Of a DNA stretch of 38,763 nucleotides, positions 6,767 to 15,619 are shown in pieces. The notes beneath the pieces are model-generated. The model ran no database searches, was not told where the DNA came from, and saw only the letters and a program-made list of their open reading frames with translations. This DNA is from Haloarchaeobius iranensis (GTDB lineage Archaea; Halobacteriota; Halobacteria; Halobacteriales; Natrialbaceae): contig NZ_FNIA01000027.1 of assembly GCF_900103505.1 (NCBI RefSeq), positions 1 to 38,763 on the forward strand. Reading direction: 5' to 3'. The stretch's first letter is position 1. Each line of letters starts with the position of its first letter. A program made the translations under genes and the position numbers.

Positions 6767-9211
6767 GTGACCACCCGCGACACCACCTACGTCGACCGCA
6801 CACTCCCTGGCGTGGGTGTCGCCAGGGACGCGATGGGCGAACTGGCCGCCGCGGAGCCAGCCTTCGACCTCGACGCGCTCTGTCGGGTGCTCTACCCGGT
6901 CGTCCGTGCCCGCGTCGCCTACCGGCCCGTCGACGGCTGGGCCGGCGACGACGACCACCGCCGGCACGCGTTCGTGCTCGTCGACGGCCTCGGCAAGGGC
7001 CACGAGGCCGACCTGACGTCGTACGCGGCGAGCGCCGGGAACCCCGAGCACGTCGACCTCGACGAGCGCTACGACCTGCACGGCGATGGGGGGCCGGATG
7101 CGACGCTGCCGATGCGCTTCCGGCGGTCCGACCGGGAGGCCGCCGAACTACTCCGAGCGCGTATCGAGCGCGCCGCGGACCAGGAGCCGGACGCGGTCGA
7201 GGAGCTCCGTTCGGGGCTCGGGCTTCCGGCCGACTTCTCGCCCGACGGCTTCGTCTCTGTCGACGACGTGACGCGGGTCTACCTGCCGTTCTGGGTCGCC
7301 GCGTTCACGAGCGACGAGCACCCCGACCGCTTCGGTGCCGTCCGCGAGTTCGGCACGGCCGACGGCCGGGGGCGGGTCCACGACGAGCGGTGGCTCTCGC
7401 AGTACGTCTCCGAGACGGAAGCGGTGATGGACCGGGTCCGGTCGGCCGGCCGCCTCGATGGCGCGGATGGCACCGGTCCCGCAGCCGAGCCGGCGTTCAC
7501 CGTGCCCGACGGCGTCGAACTGAACGTCGAGTCGCTGCTGGAGACCGAGCCCGGTCGCGAGTTCGCCGACGTGGGCGGCATGGCCGACCTGAAGGCGCTG
7601 CTCGAGGAGCGCGTGCTCTCGCCGCTGCGCGAGCCCGAGCGCTACCGCGAGTACGACCTCGGCGTCACGAACGGTATCCTGTTCCACGGCCCGCCGGGCT
7701 GTGGGAAGACGTACATCGCCGGCGCGCTGGCCGGCGAACTCGACCACAACTTCGTCGAGCTCTCGCCGGCGGACCTCACGAGCAAGTGGGTCGGCGAGGC
7801 CGCCGAGAACGTCCAGGACGTGTTCGCCGTCGCGCGTGCGAACCAGCCCTGTCTCGTCTTCCTCGACGAGATCGACGCGGTCGCCGCCAGCCGGGACAAC
7901 GACATGACCAACAGCGAGCAGCAGATGGTCAACCAGCTGCTGACCGAGCTGCAGGCGGTCGACGGCGAGGACGTCGTCGTGCTCGGCGCGACGAACTTCC
8001 TCGCGGACGTCGACGACGCCGTCCTCCGCTCCGGTCGCTTCGACGAGCGCATCGAGGTGCCGCCGCCGGATGCCGACGCTCGCGCCGCGATACTGCGAGT
8101 GCACCTCGCTGGCCGGCCGACGGTCGAGGACATCGACCTCTCGGGGACCGTCGAGCGCACCGAGGGCTACGCCTCGAGCGACCTCGAACTCGTCGCCGAG
8201 ACCGCTGCCCGCGAGGCCCTCGCCGAGGACTGCGCCATCGACGAGTCGCACCTGCGAGCCGCGGTCGGCGAGACGACCACCTCGATCCCCTCGTGGCTCG
8301 ACCGCTACGACCACGTCGACCCGGCCGCGGCCGCCACGGGCGTCGCGGAGGAGAACGTCCGCCAGCCGCCGGGTGTCGACCTCGACGCGGCCGACATCGT
8401 CGAGGGTGAGCCGTCGCTGACGCTCGCGGACATCGACGGCCTGCCGGACGCCGTCGAGCGCCTCCGCGAGCGCGTGCTCGCCCCGCTGTCCGACGCCGAG
8501 CGGTACGAGTCCTACGGCGTCGGGAGCCTCGACGGCGCGCTGCTGTACGGGCCGCCGGGCTGTGGCAAGAGCACGCTCTGTGCGGCCGTCGCGGGCGACC
8601 TCGGCGTCCCACTCGTCCGGGTGACGCCCGCGCGCCTCGCCGGCGACTGGGGGGACGACCCGAGTGAGGCACTCGACGCCGCCTTCGAGGTGGCCCGCGC
8701 GAACGCGCCCTGCGTCGTCCTCGTCGACGACCTCGACGTGCTCGCGGGGACCGACCACCGCTCCGGCGGTATCCCGTCGGCGTTCGCCCATCAGCTCCGG
8801 GGCGCGCTGCGAGACACCCGGGACGACGAGGTGGTCGTCCTCGGTGCCGCCACGCTGGTCGACCACGTCGCGACGGAGGTGCTCCACTCGGGCTGCTTCG
8901 ACGAACGCATCGAGGTCCCGCCGCCGGACCGTGAGCGCCGGGCCGCCGTCCTTCGCGAGCACGTCGACGACCGGCTCGTCGAGTCGGTCGACTGGCGTGC
9001 CGTCGCGGACCGCGCGGCCGGCTACGCCGTCGCCGACCTGGAGACGGTCGCGACGCTCGCGATGCGGGCGGCCCTGCGTGCCGACGGCGCGGTGACGACC
9101 GAGCGGCTGCTCGACGCGGTCGCCGAGACCGGCTCCAGCATCGAGAACTGGGCGGGGCTCGACGAGTACAGCGACAGCGACCACGGCTCCGGGTTGCGCT
9201 ACATCTCCTGA
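6767..9211 (+). CDS. Two-domain CDC48-like AAA+ ATPase with degenerate second domain
   Basis: An 814-residue protein from a GTG. Residues 1-235 are a unique N-terminal domain, not the CDC48 double-psi barrel. D1 (about 255-500) is intact: Walker A GPPGCGKT near 308, Walker B LVFLDEID near 364, and arginine-finger motif LRSGRFDE near 421. D2 (about 545-790) has Walker A GPPGCGKS near 595, but Walker B is VVLVDDLD (the catalytic Glu is Asp) and the finger motif is LHSGCFDE (both arginines lost). It therefore probably binds ATP but hydrolyses it poorly, serving a structural role. CDC48-like ATPases unfold or remodel protein complexes as hexamers; the substrate here is unknown. It is divergent from ncsA and convergent with the hydrolase at 9259. 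Confidence 0.9.
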   Translation: MTTRDTTYVDRTLPGVGVARDAMGELAAAEPAFDLDALCRVLYPVVRARVAYRPVDGWAGDDDHRRHAFVLVDGLGKGHEADLTSYAASAGNPEHVDLDERYDLHGDGGPDATLPMRFRRSDREAAELLRARIERAADQEPDAVEELRSGLGLPADFSPDGFVSVDDVTRVYLPFWVAAFTSDEHPDRFGAVREFGTADGRGRVHDERWLSQYVSETEAVMDRVRSAGRLDGADGTGPAAEPAFTVPDGVELNVESLLETEPGREFADVGGMADLKALLEERVLSPLREPERYREYDLGVTNGILFHGPPGCGKTYIAGALAGELDHNFVELSPADLTSKWVGEAAENVQDVFAVARANQPCLVFLDEIDAVAASRDNDMTNSEQQMVNQLLTELQAVDGEDVVVLGATNFLADVDDAVLRSGRFDERIEVPPPDADARAAILRVHLAGRPTVEDIDLSGTVERTEGYASSDLELVAETAAREALAEDCAIDESHLRAAVGETTTSIPSWLDRYDHVDPAAAATGVAEENVRQPPGVDLDAADIVEGEPSLTLADIDGLPDAVERLRERVLAPLSDAERYESYGVGSLDGALLYGPPGCGKSTLCAAVAGDLGVPLVRVTPARLAGDWGDDPSEALDAAFEVARANAPCVVLVDDLDVLAGTDHRSGGIPSAFAHQLRGALRDTRDDEVVVLGAATLVDHVATEVLHSGCFDERIEVPPPDRERRAAVLREHVDDRLVESVDWRAVADRAAGYAVADLETVATLAMRAALRADGAVTTERLLDAVAETGSSIENWAGLDEYSDSDHGSGLRYIS

Positions 9212-9258
9212 CGCGGTCGACCCCCGTGTCACCCGTTGTTCCCCGTCCTCTGTGTGTC

Positions 9259-9954
9259 TTAGACTGCGTCCAGCCCGCCGTCCACCGCCGCCAGCAGCTG
9301 CTCGACGTACTCGTCGCGACGGCGCGAGGAGAACAGTTCGTGGCCGCCCTCGTACACCCGAACCTGGTCGGCGTCGGCGGCCTCGCCGATGGCCCTGACG
9401 CTGACGACCTGGTCCCGGAGCGAGCAGAACACCACGGCGTCCGCGTCGACCTCAGGTCGGTTGCGGTGGCCGCGACTCGCTTCCCGAACGAACCGCGGCG
9501 ACACCTTCCCTGGGATGGCCGACAGCTGGCGGTCGGTCGTCAGCTCCCCGATGGCGCGGCGGTCGTCGACGCCCGACGGGACGAGTTTGGCACCGACCCC
9601 GAGCTTCGCGACGAGCGAGAACAGCGCGCCCTTCGACTCCGGCGGGAAGTCCCACCACGGGCTCAGGTAGGTGGTCGTCTCGGCTCCCTCGATGTACGCG
9701 GCGATGAGCCCGCCCGTGCTGTGTCCGGCGAGCCGGAACTCGCCGAGGTCCGCGCAGTACGACCGCACCGGCTCGACGTAGTCCGCGTCGAAGTCGTCGG
9801 GGAACACCGGAATCTGGAGCGCGTGGACCCGGTAGCCAGCGTCGGCGAACTGTCCGACCAGCCAGTCGACGTTCTCGTGCTCGTGGCGGTTCCCCCAGCC
9901 GAGGACGAACACCAGGTCGGACGACCCGTCCTCGTTCGTGACTCGTGCTTGCAT
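9259..9954 (-). CDS. Alpha/beta hydrolase fold protein
   Basis: A 231-residue protein starting MQARVTNEDGSSD. A TTTATG box (9979-9984) is centred 28 bases upstream, fitting a leaderless start and ruling out the longer frame to 10221. The N-terminal strand VFVLGWGN is an oxyanion-type turn. The nucleophile elbow is GHSTGG (Ser near residue 88). A late SLRDQVVS supplies the acid Asp and GGHELF the catalytic His near the C-terminus. This completes a Ser-Asp-His triad, so it is probably an esterase or lipase-like enzyme in the cytoplasm. The inserted YLSPWWDFP segment may form a small lid. Substrate unknown. Its 3' end is 47 bases from the AAA ATPase stop. Confidence 0.8.
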   Translation of the reverse strand: MQARVTNEDGSSDLVFVLGWGNRHEHENVDWLVGQFADAGYRVHALQIPVFPDDFDADYVEPVRSYCADLGEFRLAGHSTGGLIAAYIEGAETTTYLSPWWDFPPESKGALFSLVAKLGVGAKLVPSGVDDRRAIGELTTDRQLSAIPGKVSPRFVREASRGHRNRPEVDADAVVFCSLRDQVVSVRAIGEAADADQVRVYEGGHELFSSRRRDEYVEQLLAAVDGGLDAV

Positions 9955-10093
9955 ACCACGCTCGTCGAACCGGCTCGGCATAAACGCCCCAGAACTGTCG
10001 ACCCGCTGTCTCGGGTTTTCTTCCGGGTGCGCCCCCGGAGGGTCCGCCGCTGCGTCGGACACGTATTTGTGCCCTCCCCTGCAAGCCCGTGCC

Positions 10094-10525
10094 ATGCCTC
10101 CGGCGTCCCGCCGTGCGGTCCTGACCGCCGCCGTCGCGAGCCTGGGCGGCTGCCTCAGCACGTTCGACACGGTCGACGCACCCGGGACCCACCCGCCCGA
10201 CGCCGAACTCCGCCTCGACATCGAACGCCCCGGCGAGAACGGCGAACGCGTCTACGTCCACAACGACGGCGGGGTTGACGTCCCGATGCGTGGCTACACG
10301 CTCGAGTACGACGACGGTGCAGTCTACGAGTTCGACCGCCTCACGCTCGACCCCGGGAGCTGGGTCGCCGTCGAGTCGACGAGCGTCCTCGAGGGCATGG
10401 ACCGCTCCGACCCCCCGAAGTTCGTCCGCGGCGCGAACCGCGACGAACAGCTCTGCCCGGACGGCCGCGTCACCCTCGTCGGCCCTCGGGGCACCATCGT
10501 CGGCAGTACGACCTGTCCCGGCTGA
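10094..10525 (+). CDS. Tat-exported lipoprotein with lamin-tail-like domain
   Basis: A 143-residue protein beginning MPPASRRAVLTAAVASLGGC. It has a twin-arginine signal with a lipobox (LGGC, Cys20), so it should be folded, exported by Tat and anchored to the outer face of the membrane. Residues 35-143 fit a lamin-tail (LTD) beta-sandwich: RVYVHNDGGVDVPMRGYTL, a W near the middle (GSWVAVES), and a closing VTLVGPRGTIV strand. LTD domains are often found on extracellular nucleases and binding proteins; alone it is probably a binding module. A TATTTGT box centred 27 bases upstream supports a leaderless start. The longer frame to 9938 would hide the signal peptide and is rejected. Confidence 0.75.
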   Translation: MPPASRRAVLTAAVASLGGCLSTFDTVDAPGTHPPDAELRLDIERPGENGERVYVHNDGGVDVPMRGYTLEYDDGAVYEFDRLTLDPGSWVAVESTSVLEGMDRSDPPKFVRGANRDEQLCPDGRVTLVGPRGTIVGSTTCPG

Positions 10526-10711
10526 ACGGTCGGTACGTGGGTGGACGCGACCACGGTGCCCCACTGGCAGGCATCGGTCACAGCAACCGACAGCGCAATC
10601 CGGGTGCGTGCTCGCCCGGCGAGCACGAGCACCGACCAGTTCGGAGAAACCCGAAACGACGCGACATGGGTTCCACAGCACTCACGTCCCCGAACACCCT
10701 GCCGGAGAGCA

Positions 10712-11164
10712 ATGAGCGAATCGTGGCGCACCCGGCTGCAGCGGCTCGGCTTCAACCTGTGGCCGTCGTACCGGGGCACCGGCGGCCGAGTCCGGTACAT
10801 CGCCGAGGACTGGCAGGAGGTCAGAGTCGAGATCCCCCGGAACCTCCGGACGCGGAACTACATGGGGACGACGTTCGGCGGGAGCATCTACGGCGCGTGT
10901 GACCCCATCTACGCGATGATGCTCATCCAGGCGCTCCCCGACGAGTACACCGTGTGGGACAAGGCCGCCTCGGTCCGATTCCGTCGCCCGGGCACCGAGG
11001 ACCTGTACGCCCGGTTCCGCCTGCCCGACGACGAGCTGGCGAGCATCCGAGAGCGGCTGGAGCGCGAGGAGAGCATCGACCGCGAGTACGAGGTCGACGT
11101 CGTCGCTGCCGACGGGACGACCCACGCGACCGTCGAGAAGACCGTGTACGTCGGGCGGGACTGA
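10712..11164 (+). CDS. DUF4442 hotdog-fold protein (thioesterase-like)
   Basis: A 150-residue protein with start MSESWRTRLQRLGFNLWPSY. The central RNYMGTTFGGSIYGACDPIY, in which a GG loop caps a long helix, is the signature of the DUF4442/YiiD-C hotdog family. It is followed by the strands KAASVRFRRPG and TTHATVEKTVYVGR. Relatives act on acyl-CoA or acyl-carrier thioesters, but the family lacks one universal catalytic residue, so activity is inferred only. The usual length is about 150 residues, so it is complete. The 186 bases upstream hold no gene that I can support; an ATG at 10541 in the same frame gives an atypical Arg/Thr-rich extension. Confidence 0.75.
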   Translation: MSESWRTRLQRLGFNLWPSYRGTGGRVRYIAEDWQEVRVEIPRNLRTRNYMGTTFGGSIYGACDPIYAMMLIQALPDEYTVWDKAASVRFRRPGTEDLYARFRLPDDELASIRERLEREESIDREYEVDVVAADGTTHATVEKTVYVGRD

Positions 11165-11221
11165 CCGGGACGACCGCCGAGGAGCGAGGGCATTATCCAC
11201 CTCCGACGACTACCCGCGGGT

Positions 11222-11875
11222 ATGAGTCTCCCACGCGACGACGCGCTCGACCGCGTCGCGGCCATCCTCGACACCGTCGAGTCCGAGCAGCTGCCCGTGC
11301 CGGTGCGCGAGGTCTGGGTGTACGGCGACCTGGCGCTCGGGCTGGACCCCGTCGACCGCCTCGACGTCTACCTGACGAAGGACATCCTGCTCGGCGGCGA
11401 CGCCTCCCGCGCCGACGAGTTCGAGGCCGAGTACGGCGTCCAGGGCGTCGGGCAGACGGTCCGCACGGAGTGGGCCGACGCGTACCCGGAGCACCTGCGT
11501 GCGAACGCCAACGGCCACGCCGCCCCCGAGAAGTGTCTTGGTGCACACCTGCTCCCGGACGACGACGAGCCCGTCCACCTGGAGGTCTGCAACGCCAGCT
11601 TCGACGACAACGTGACTCAGCGCCTCGCCGGGGCGAAACGCCGGGAGGACTGGTCGACGCTGCTCGACCCGCGCGGCGTCTGCCTCTGGGTCGACGGCCA
11701 GCGCAGCGACGAGGCGATGCGGAAGCTCCGCGAGTCCGAACTGGCGCTCCCGACGCTCTCGCGGGCGCTCGGGATGCTCGGGCTCGAGGAGGAGCAGGCG
11801 CAGGCGGCGGCGTCGGAACTGCACGACTGGCGCGAGCAGCAGGAGGGCGCGACGGTGCGCGGGGACGTCGTCTAG
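11222..11875 (+). CDS. Conserved haloarchaeal protein
   Basis: A 217-residue acidic soluble protein (start MSLPRDDALDRVAAIL). Residues 25-55 (VREVWVYGDLALGLDPVDRL, then DVYLTKD) look like a nucleotidyltransferase-type strand-turn (GxxxLG followed by spaced acidic residues). The catalytic pattern is not complete enough to claim that enzyme class. The middle holds LEVCNASFDDNVTQRL, and the C-terminus is a helical region ending in an acidic tail. It probably belongs to a haloarchaea-only DUF family (I recall DUF7095; unverified). A TTATCC box 11193-11198 fits a leaderless start at 11222. Its TAG stop shares CTAG with the convergent transducer gene. Confidence 0.7.
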   Translation: MSLPRDDALDRVAAILDTVESEQLPVPVREVWVYGDLALGLDPVDRLDVYLTKDILLGGDASRADEFEAEYGVQGVGQTVRTEWADAYPEHLRANANGHAAPEKCLGAHLLPDDDEPVHLEVCNASFDDNVTQRLAGAKRREDWSTLLDPRGVCLWVDGQRSDEAMRKLRESELALPTLSRALGMLGLEEEQAQAAASELHDWREQQEGATVRGDVV

Positions 11876-14151
11876 TCGTCGCCGGCCTGGATCTGTCCGG
11901 GGTTCGGCGCCGCGGTCCCGGCGTCGTCGACGTCGAAGCCACGGAGCATCTCACTGAGCGACGCCGCCCGATGTGAGAGCTGTTCGACCGTCTCCGAGAC
12001 CGCCGTGACGTTCGCCGTCTGCTCCTCGGCGGCCGCCGCGACGGTCTCCGTCTCCTCGGTGGTCTGTGCCGCGATGCCGGCGGCGTCCTCGACGGCCGCG
12101 ACGACCTCCTCCGTCGTCGCCGCCTGCTGCTCGGTCGCCGCCGAGATCTCCTGCACCCCCTCGTTGGTCTCCTGGGCGTACGCGGCGACCTCGTCGAGGG
12201 CGGTGATCGCCTGCTCGATGGACTCGGCGTCGGCATCGATGCGCGCTGCCGTCCGCTGGACCTGCTGCGACGCCCGCTCGGTCTGCTCGGCGATGCGTTC
12301 GAGCCGGCGTTCGATGTCCTCGGTGGCGTTTTTCGTCTCCTGTGCGAGGTCTTTCACCTGCTCGGCGACCACGCCGAACCCGGTGGCGTCCCCCTCGCCA
12401 CCGCCGCGGGAGGCCTCGATGTTCGCGTTGAGCGCCAACATGTTCGTCTCCTTCGCCAGCCCGGAGACGAACTCGATGAGCTCGTCCACCTGCTCGACCT
12501 CCGCCTCGAGCGCCTCGATCTCGTCGACGGCTGTCTCGGACCCGGCCTCTATCTCCCGGAGTCCCTCGATTGCGTCCTCGGCGGCGTTCTGGCCGCGTTC
12601 CCCCGTCACCGCCGTCCGTTCGGCCAGGTCGGCGACCTCGTTCGAGGAGGCCGCGATCTCCTCGGTCGTCGTCGAGAGGTCCTCCATCTCCGAGGCGACG
12701 GTGCCGAGCGTGTCGCTCTGGCGTTCCGCGCCGATAGAGATCTCCTGGACGGACTCCGTGACCTGCTCCGATGCATCCTTCACCTCGGCGACGCTCTCCG
12801 CCGCGGTCTGGCTCGCGTCGTCGACCTGCGCGGCGAACTGCTTCGAGGAGCGGACCGTCTCCTCGATGTCGTCGAGCATCGCGTTGAACGACGTCGCGAC
12901 GGTGCTCATCGCCTCGGACTCGGTGTCCGGGTCGAGTCGCCGTGTCAGGTCGCCGTCCGCGCACGACTGCATCACGGTTCCGTACTCGTCTGCCGTCTCC
13001 CGGAGCTGGCGACTGAACTGCTCGGACTCCTGCCGGGCGGCTTCGGCGGTCCGGCGAGCCGCCCGTGCCTCCTCGATCTGCTCCTTCAGCGACCGCCGCA
13101 TCTCGTCGAACCCACGCGCCAGGTCGCCGAGCTCGTCCGCGCGGCTGGATTCGACCGGCGTCTCGAGGTCACCGTCCTGCAGCCGGTCAGCGCTCGCCGA
13201 GAGCCGGGAGATCGACCGGACCGTGTTCCGCCCGAGCGTGAGCCCGAACACCACCATGCCGAGGACGACGACCGCGAGCATCGCGCCGAGCTGGCGCTGG
13301 ACCGTCTGCTGGAGCGCGAACGCCGACGCCCTCGGAACGCGCGTGGTCGTCGTCCACGGCTGCGTGGTCGCCGACGCGTAGCCGACGGCCAGCTCGTTCC
13401 CGCTTCCGTTGACCGCCCCCGTGTACCCACTGCTGCCGTCCAGGGGCTGGCTCCCCACCGAGTCGTCGGTCAGCAGCACCGACGGGTCCTGTGCGAGGAC
13501 GACCTTTCCGCGGTCGTCGAGCACCCTGACCGTGTTCGCGTCACCCAGGACGACCCTCGAGAGCGCCCGGAGGTCCACGACGGAGACGATGATGGTCTCC
13601 TCGTGACTGTCGTGGATGGACCCCGGCATCCGGCTGACCAGCGCGAGCACGGGCTGGCCGGACTCCAGCCTGAACGCAGTGGTGGTGACGACGTTCGCCT
13701 CGGGTGCGGCGTCCAGTGCGCTCTGCACGTGCGTCGAGAGCGACGGCTGGACGTCCCGCGAGTCGTCACGGAAGCCGGACTGCGAACCACCGTAGACGAC
13801 GACCCGGTCGGTCGTCGTGTTCACGTAGTACGCGCCGGCTATCGCCTCCTGCTCGGCGAGCTCCGTGAGCCGACTCGTCATCACGCGGTCGTTCTCGTTC
13901 CGGAAGGCGTTCGTCCGCCGTATCGACTCCATCTGGCCGGCTGTGGTCCGGAACCAGCCGTCGATGTACTGTGTCTGTATCGAGGCCTCGTTCCGTAGCT
14001 CGGCCCTCGTGTCCTCCTCGATGGCGGCCCCGGTCGTATCGTAGATGAAGTAGCCGAACCCACCGACGATGCCGAGTAACACCACGAGCGCGAGCGTGAA
14101 CTTGACCGCGTAGCTCGTTCCGATCCGTTTGGGTAGTAGCCCCGGTCCCAT
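11872..14151 (-). CDS. Methyl-accepting chemotaxis transducer (Htr family)
   Basis: A 759-residue transmembrane receptor. TM1 is about residues 16-37. An extracellular Cache-like sensor (40-280) contains YIDGWFRTTAGQMESI and VSVVDLRALSRVVLGD. TM2 is 289-307, followed by a HAMP domain (308-360) and a second HAMP-like stretch (395-430). A long coiled coil (435-745) has its hairpin tip at VSGLAKETNMLALNANIEA (562-580), the contact site for CheA and CheW. It lacks an obvious C-terminal CheR-binding pentapeptide. It should sense an extracellular ligand and feed the Che system that steers the archaellum. The ligand is unknown, and no che genes are in the window. The gene is preceded by an AT-rich stretch (14181-14201). 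Confidence 0.95.
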   Translation of the reverse strand: MGPGLLPKRIGTSYAVKFTLALVVLLGIVGGFGYFIYDTTGAAIEEDTRAELRNEASIQTQYIDGWFRTTAGQMESIRRTNAFRNENDRVMTSRLTELAEQEAIAGAYYVNTTTDRVVVYGGSQSGFRDDSRDVQPSLSTHVQSALDAAPEANVVTTTAFRLESGQPVLALVSRMPGSIHDSHEETIIVSVVDLRALSRVVLGDANTVRVLDDRGKVVLAQDPSVLLTDDSVGSQPLDGSSGYTGAVNGSGNELAVGYASATTQPWTTTTRVPRASAFALQQTVQRQLGAMLAVVVLGMVVFGLTLGRNTVRSISRLSASADRLQDGDLETPVESSRADELGDLARGFDEMRRSLKEQIEEARAARRTAEAARQESEQFSRQLRETADEYGTVMQSCADGDLTRRLDPDTESEAMSTVATSFNAMLDDIEETVRSSKQFAAQVDDASQTAAESVAEVKDASEQVTESVQEISIGAERQSDTLGTVASEMEDLSTTTEEIAASSNEVADLAERTAVTGERGQNAAEDAIEGLREIEAGSETAVDEIEALEAEVEQVDELIEFVSGLAKETNMLALNANIEASRGGGEGDATGFGVVAEQVKDLAQETKNATEDIERRLERIAEQTERASQQVQRTAARIDADAESIEQAITALDEVAAYAQETNEGVQEISAATEQQAATTEEVVAAVEDAAGIAAQTTEETETVAAAAEEQTANVTAVSETVEQLSHRAASLSEMLRGFDVDDAGTAAPNPGQIQAGDD

Positions 14152-14321
14152 CGACGAGATGTCGATGACGTGCGAGCATCAAACTTCGTAATATTGATAT
14201 TTCCGGGCCGGTGTGTGGACGTGTCTCTCGGAACGGTTGGGTACGGGAACGTTCGGCACAGGTCACCGGGGTCGCTCGCCGTCCCGTCGTCGCCGCGCTG
14301 GTTCGAGGTTCGTCGCTGCGC

Positions 14322-15416
14322 CTAGAACCCCTCCTCGAACCAGAACGTGCCGTCCTGCTGGACGAGCTCGCCGTCGATGGTGATGTTCGAGTCCTCGCTC
14401 ATGTCGACGATCATGTCCATGTGGATGGCGGACTCGTTGCGTTCCACGTCGCAGTCCTCGGGGACGTTCTCCTCGTAGGCGCGGCCGAGCGCCATGTGGA
14501 CGGTGTCGCCCATCTTCTCGTCGAACAGCATGTTGTCGGTGAACCGGTCGATGTCGCGGTTCATGCCGATACCCAGTTCACCGAGGCGCTTTGCGCCCTC
14601 GTCCGTCTCCAGAACCGCGGCCAGCACCTCCTCGTTCTTCGCGGCGCTGAAGTCGACGACTTCTCCCTCCTCGAACTGCAGGTACACGTCCTGTACCTCG
14701 CGGCCGTGGGCCATCAGCGGCATGTCGAACAGCACCTCGCCCTCCACGCTGTCCGGCACCGGTGCGGTGAACACCTCGCCGCCGGGGAGGTTGTTCTCGG
14801 CGTGGTCGTTCTTCGCGACGGTGCCCTCGATGCTCATCACGATATCGGTGGTGTCGCCCGAGACGATGTGGACCTCGCTGCCCGCGTCGAGCTTCTCGGC
14901 CATCGGCTGCTGGAACTCGCGCTGGGCCTCCCAATCCTTGTTGATTGCAGCCCAGACGAACTCCTCGTAGGCCTCGGTGCTCATCTCGGCGTCCTGAGCG
15001 TTGCCGGGCGCGGGGTACTGCGTCCCGACCCAGCGCTTGGCCATCATCTTCGACTGGATGGGCTGGAAGAGCGTCGCCATCGCCGTGTTCTTCTCCGGCG
15101 GGATGTCGCCCTGCTCGTGTGTGTTCCGCGCGGCGCGGATGCCGACGGCCGCGTCGACGTTTTCGACCATCGCCTCGAGTGTGTCCGGAACCTCGCCGTA
15201 CACCTCGGGGTCCATCGCGTGCATGAACGCCCGGTGCGCCCGCGACGGTCGGCTCCAGACGATGGGGAACGCGCCGCGCTTCCCGATCTCCTCGTGGAGG
15301 GCTATCAGCAGGTCCTCGGCCAGCTCGCCGCCGGAGAGGAGCACCTCGTCACCGGCCTGGAGGTCGATGGAGTGGTCGACGATGATGCGTGCGTGTTCCC
15401 TGACTCTCTCGTCCAT
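14322..15416 (-). CDS. M29-family metallo-aminopeptidase, copy 1
   Basis: A 364-residue protein of the AmpS/AmpT (thermophilic aminopeptidase, M29) family. Candidate metal ligands by family spacing are Glu214 (PGGEVFT), Glu280 (LGELGIG), His307 (DTVHMAL), His332 and Asp334 (IHMDMIVD). These enzymes are cytoplasmic dimers that remove N-terminal residues with a two-metal centre. The start is fixed by a TATA-like box (GTTATCTC at 15440-15447, minus strand) 27 bases upstream of 15416. It is the last of three paralogues in the same orientation (others at 15620 and 17906). Copies 1 and 3 share longer identical stretches (RWVGTQYPAPGNAQDAEMST) than either shares with copy 2, which suggests copy 2 diverged earlier or faster. 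Confidence 0.92.
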   Translation of the reverse strand: MDERVREHARIIVDHSIDLQAGDEVLLSGGELAEDLLIALHEEIGKRGAFPIVWSRPSRAHRAFMHAMDPEVYGEVPDTLEAMVENVDAAVGIRAARNTHEQGDIPPEKNTAMATLFQPIQSKMMAKRWVGTQYPAPGNAQDAEMSTEAYEEFVWAAINKDWEAQREFQQPMAEKLDAGSEVHIVSGDTTDIVMSIEGTVAKNDHAENNLPGGEVFTAPVPDSVEGEVLFDMPLMAHGREVQDVYLQFEEGEVVDFSAAKNEEVLAAVLETDEGAKRLGELGIGMNRDIDRFTDNMLFDEKMGDTVHMALGRAYEENVPEDCDVERNESAIHMDMIVDMSEDSNITIDGELVQQDGTFWFEEGF

Positions 15417-15619
15417 ACCGATGGCTCTCCCCGACGGGAGATAACGGTTTTCAGAAGGGGAATTCTGTATAGTGGTTGATGGTTTGTTGCGGGGGAGCCC
15501 CCGCCTGCTCGACCCCGCTGGACGGCTCGTTGGCGCTCGAGACCGCCCTACTGCTCCACGGCTCGCTGGGGCTGGCCGGTCCGGTCCGAGGTTCCTCGCT
15601 GCCCCTCGGAATCGCCCTG

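Noticed and set aside
7148-9232. 694-codon minus-strand frame opposite the AAA ATPase
   Set aside because: Long antisense frames are expected in GC-rich haloarchaeal genes; the composition is Arg/Val/Asp shadow without domains.
15489-15504. GCGGGGG-AG-CCCCCGC hairpin as a terminator of M29 copy 2
   Set aside because: It lies over 100 bases after the stop with no T-tract, and short GC palindromes are frequent at this base composition; noted only in the gene entry.
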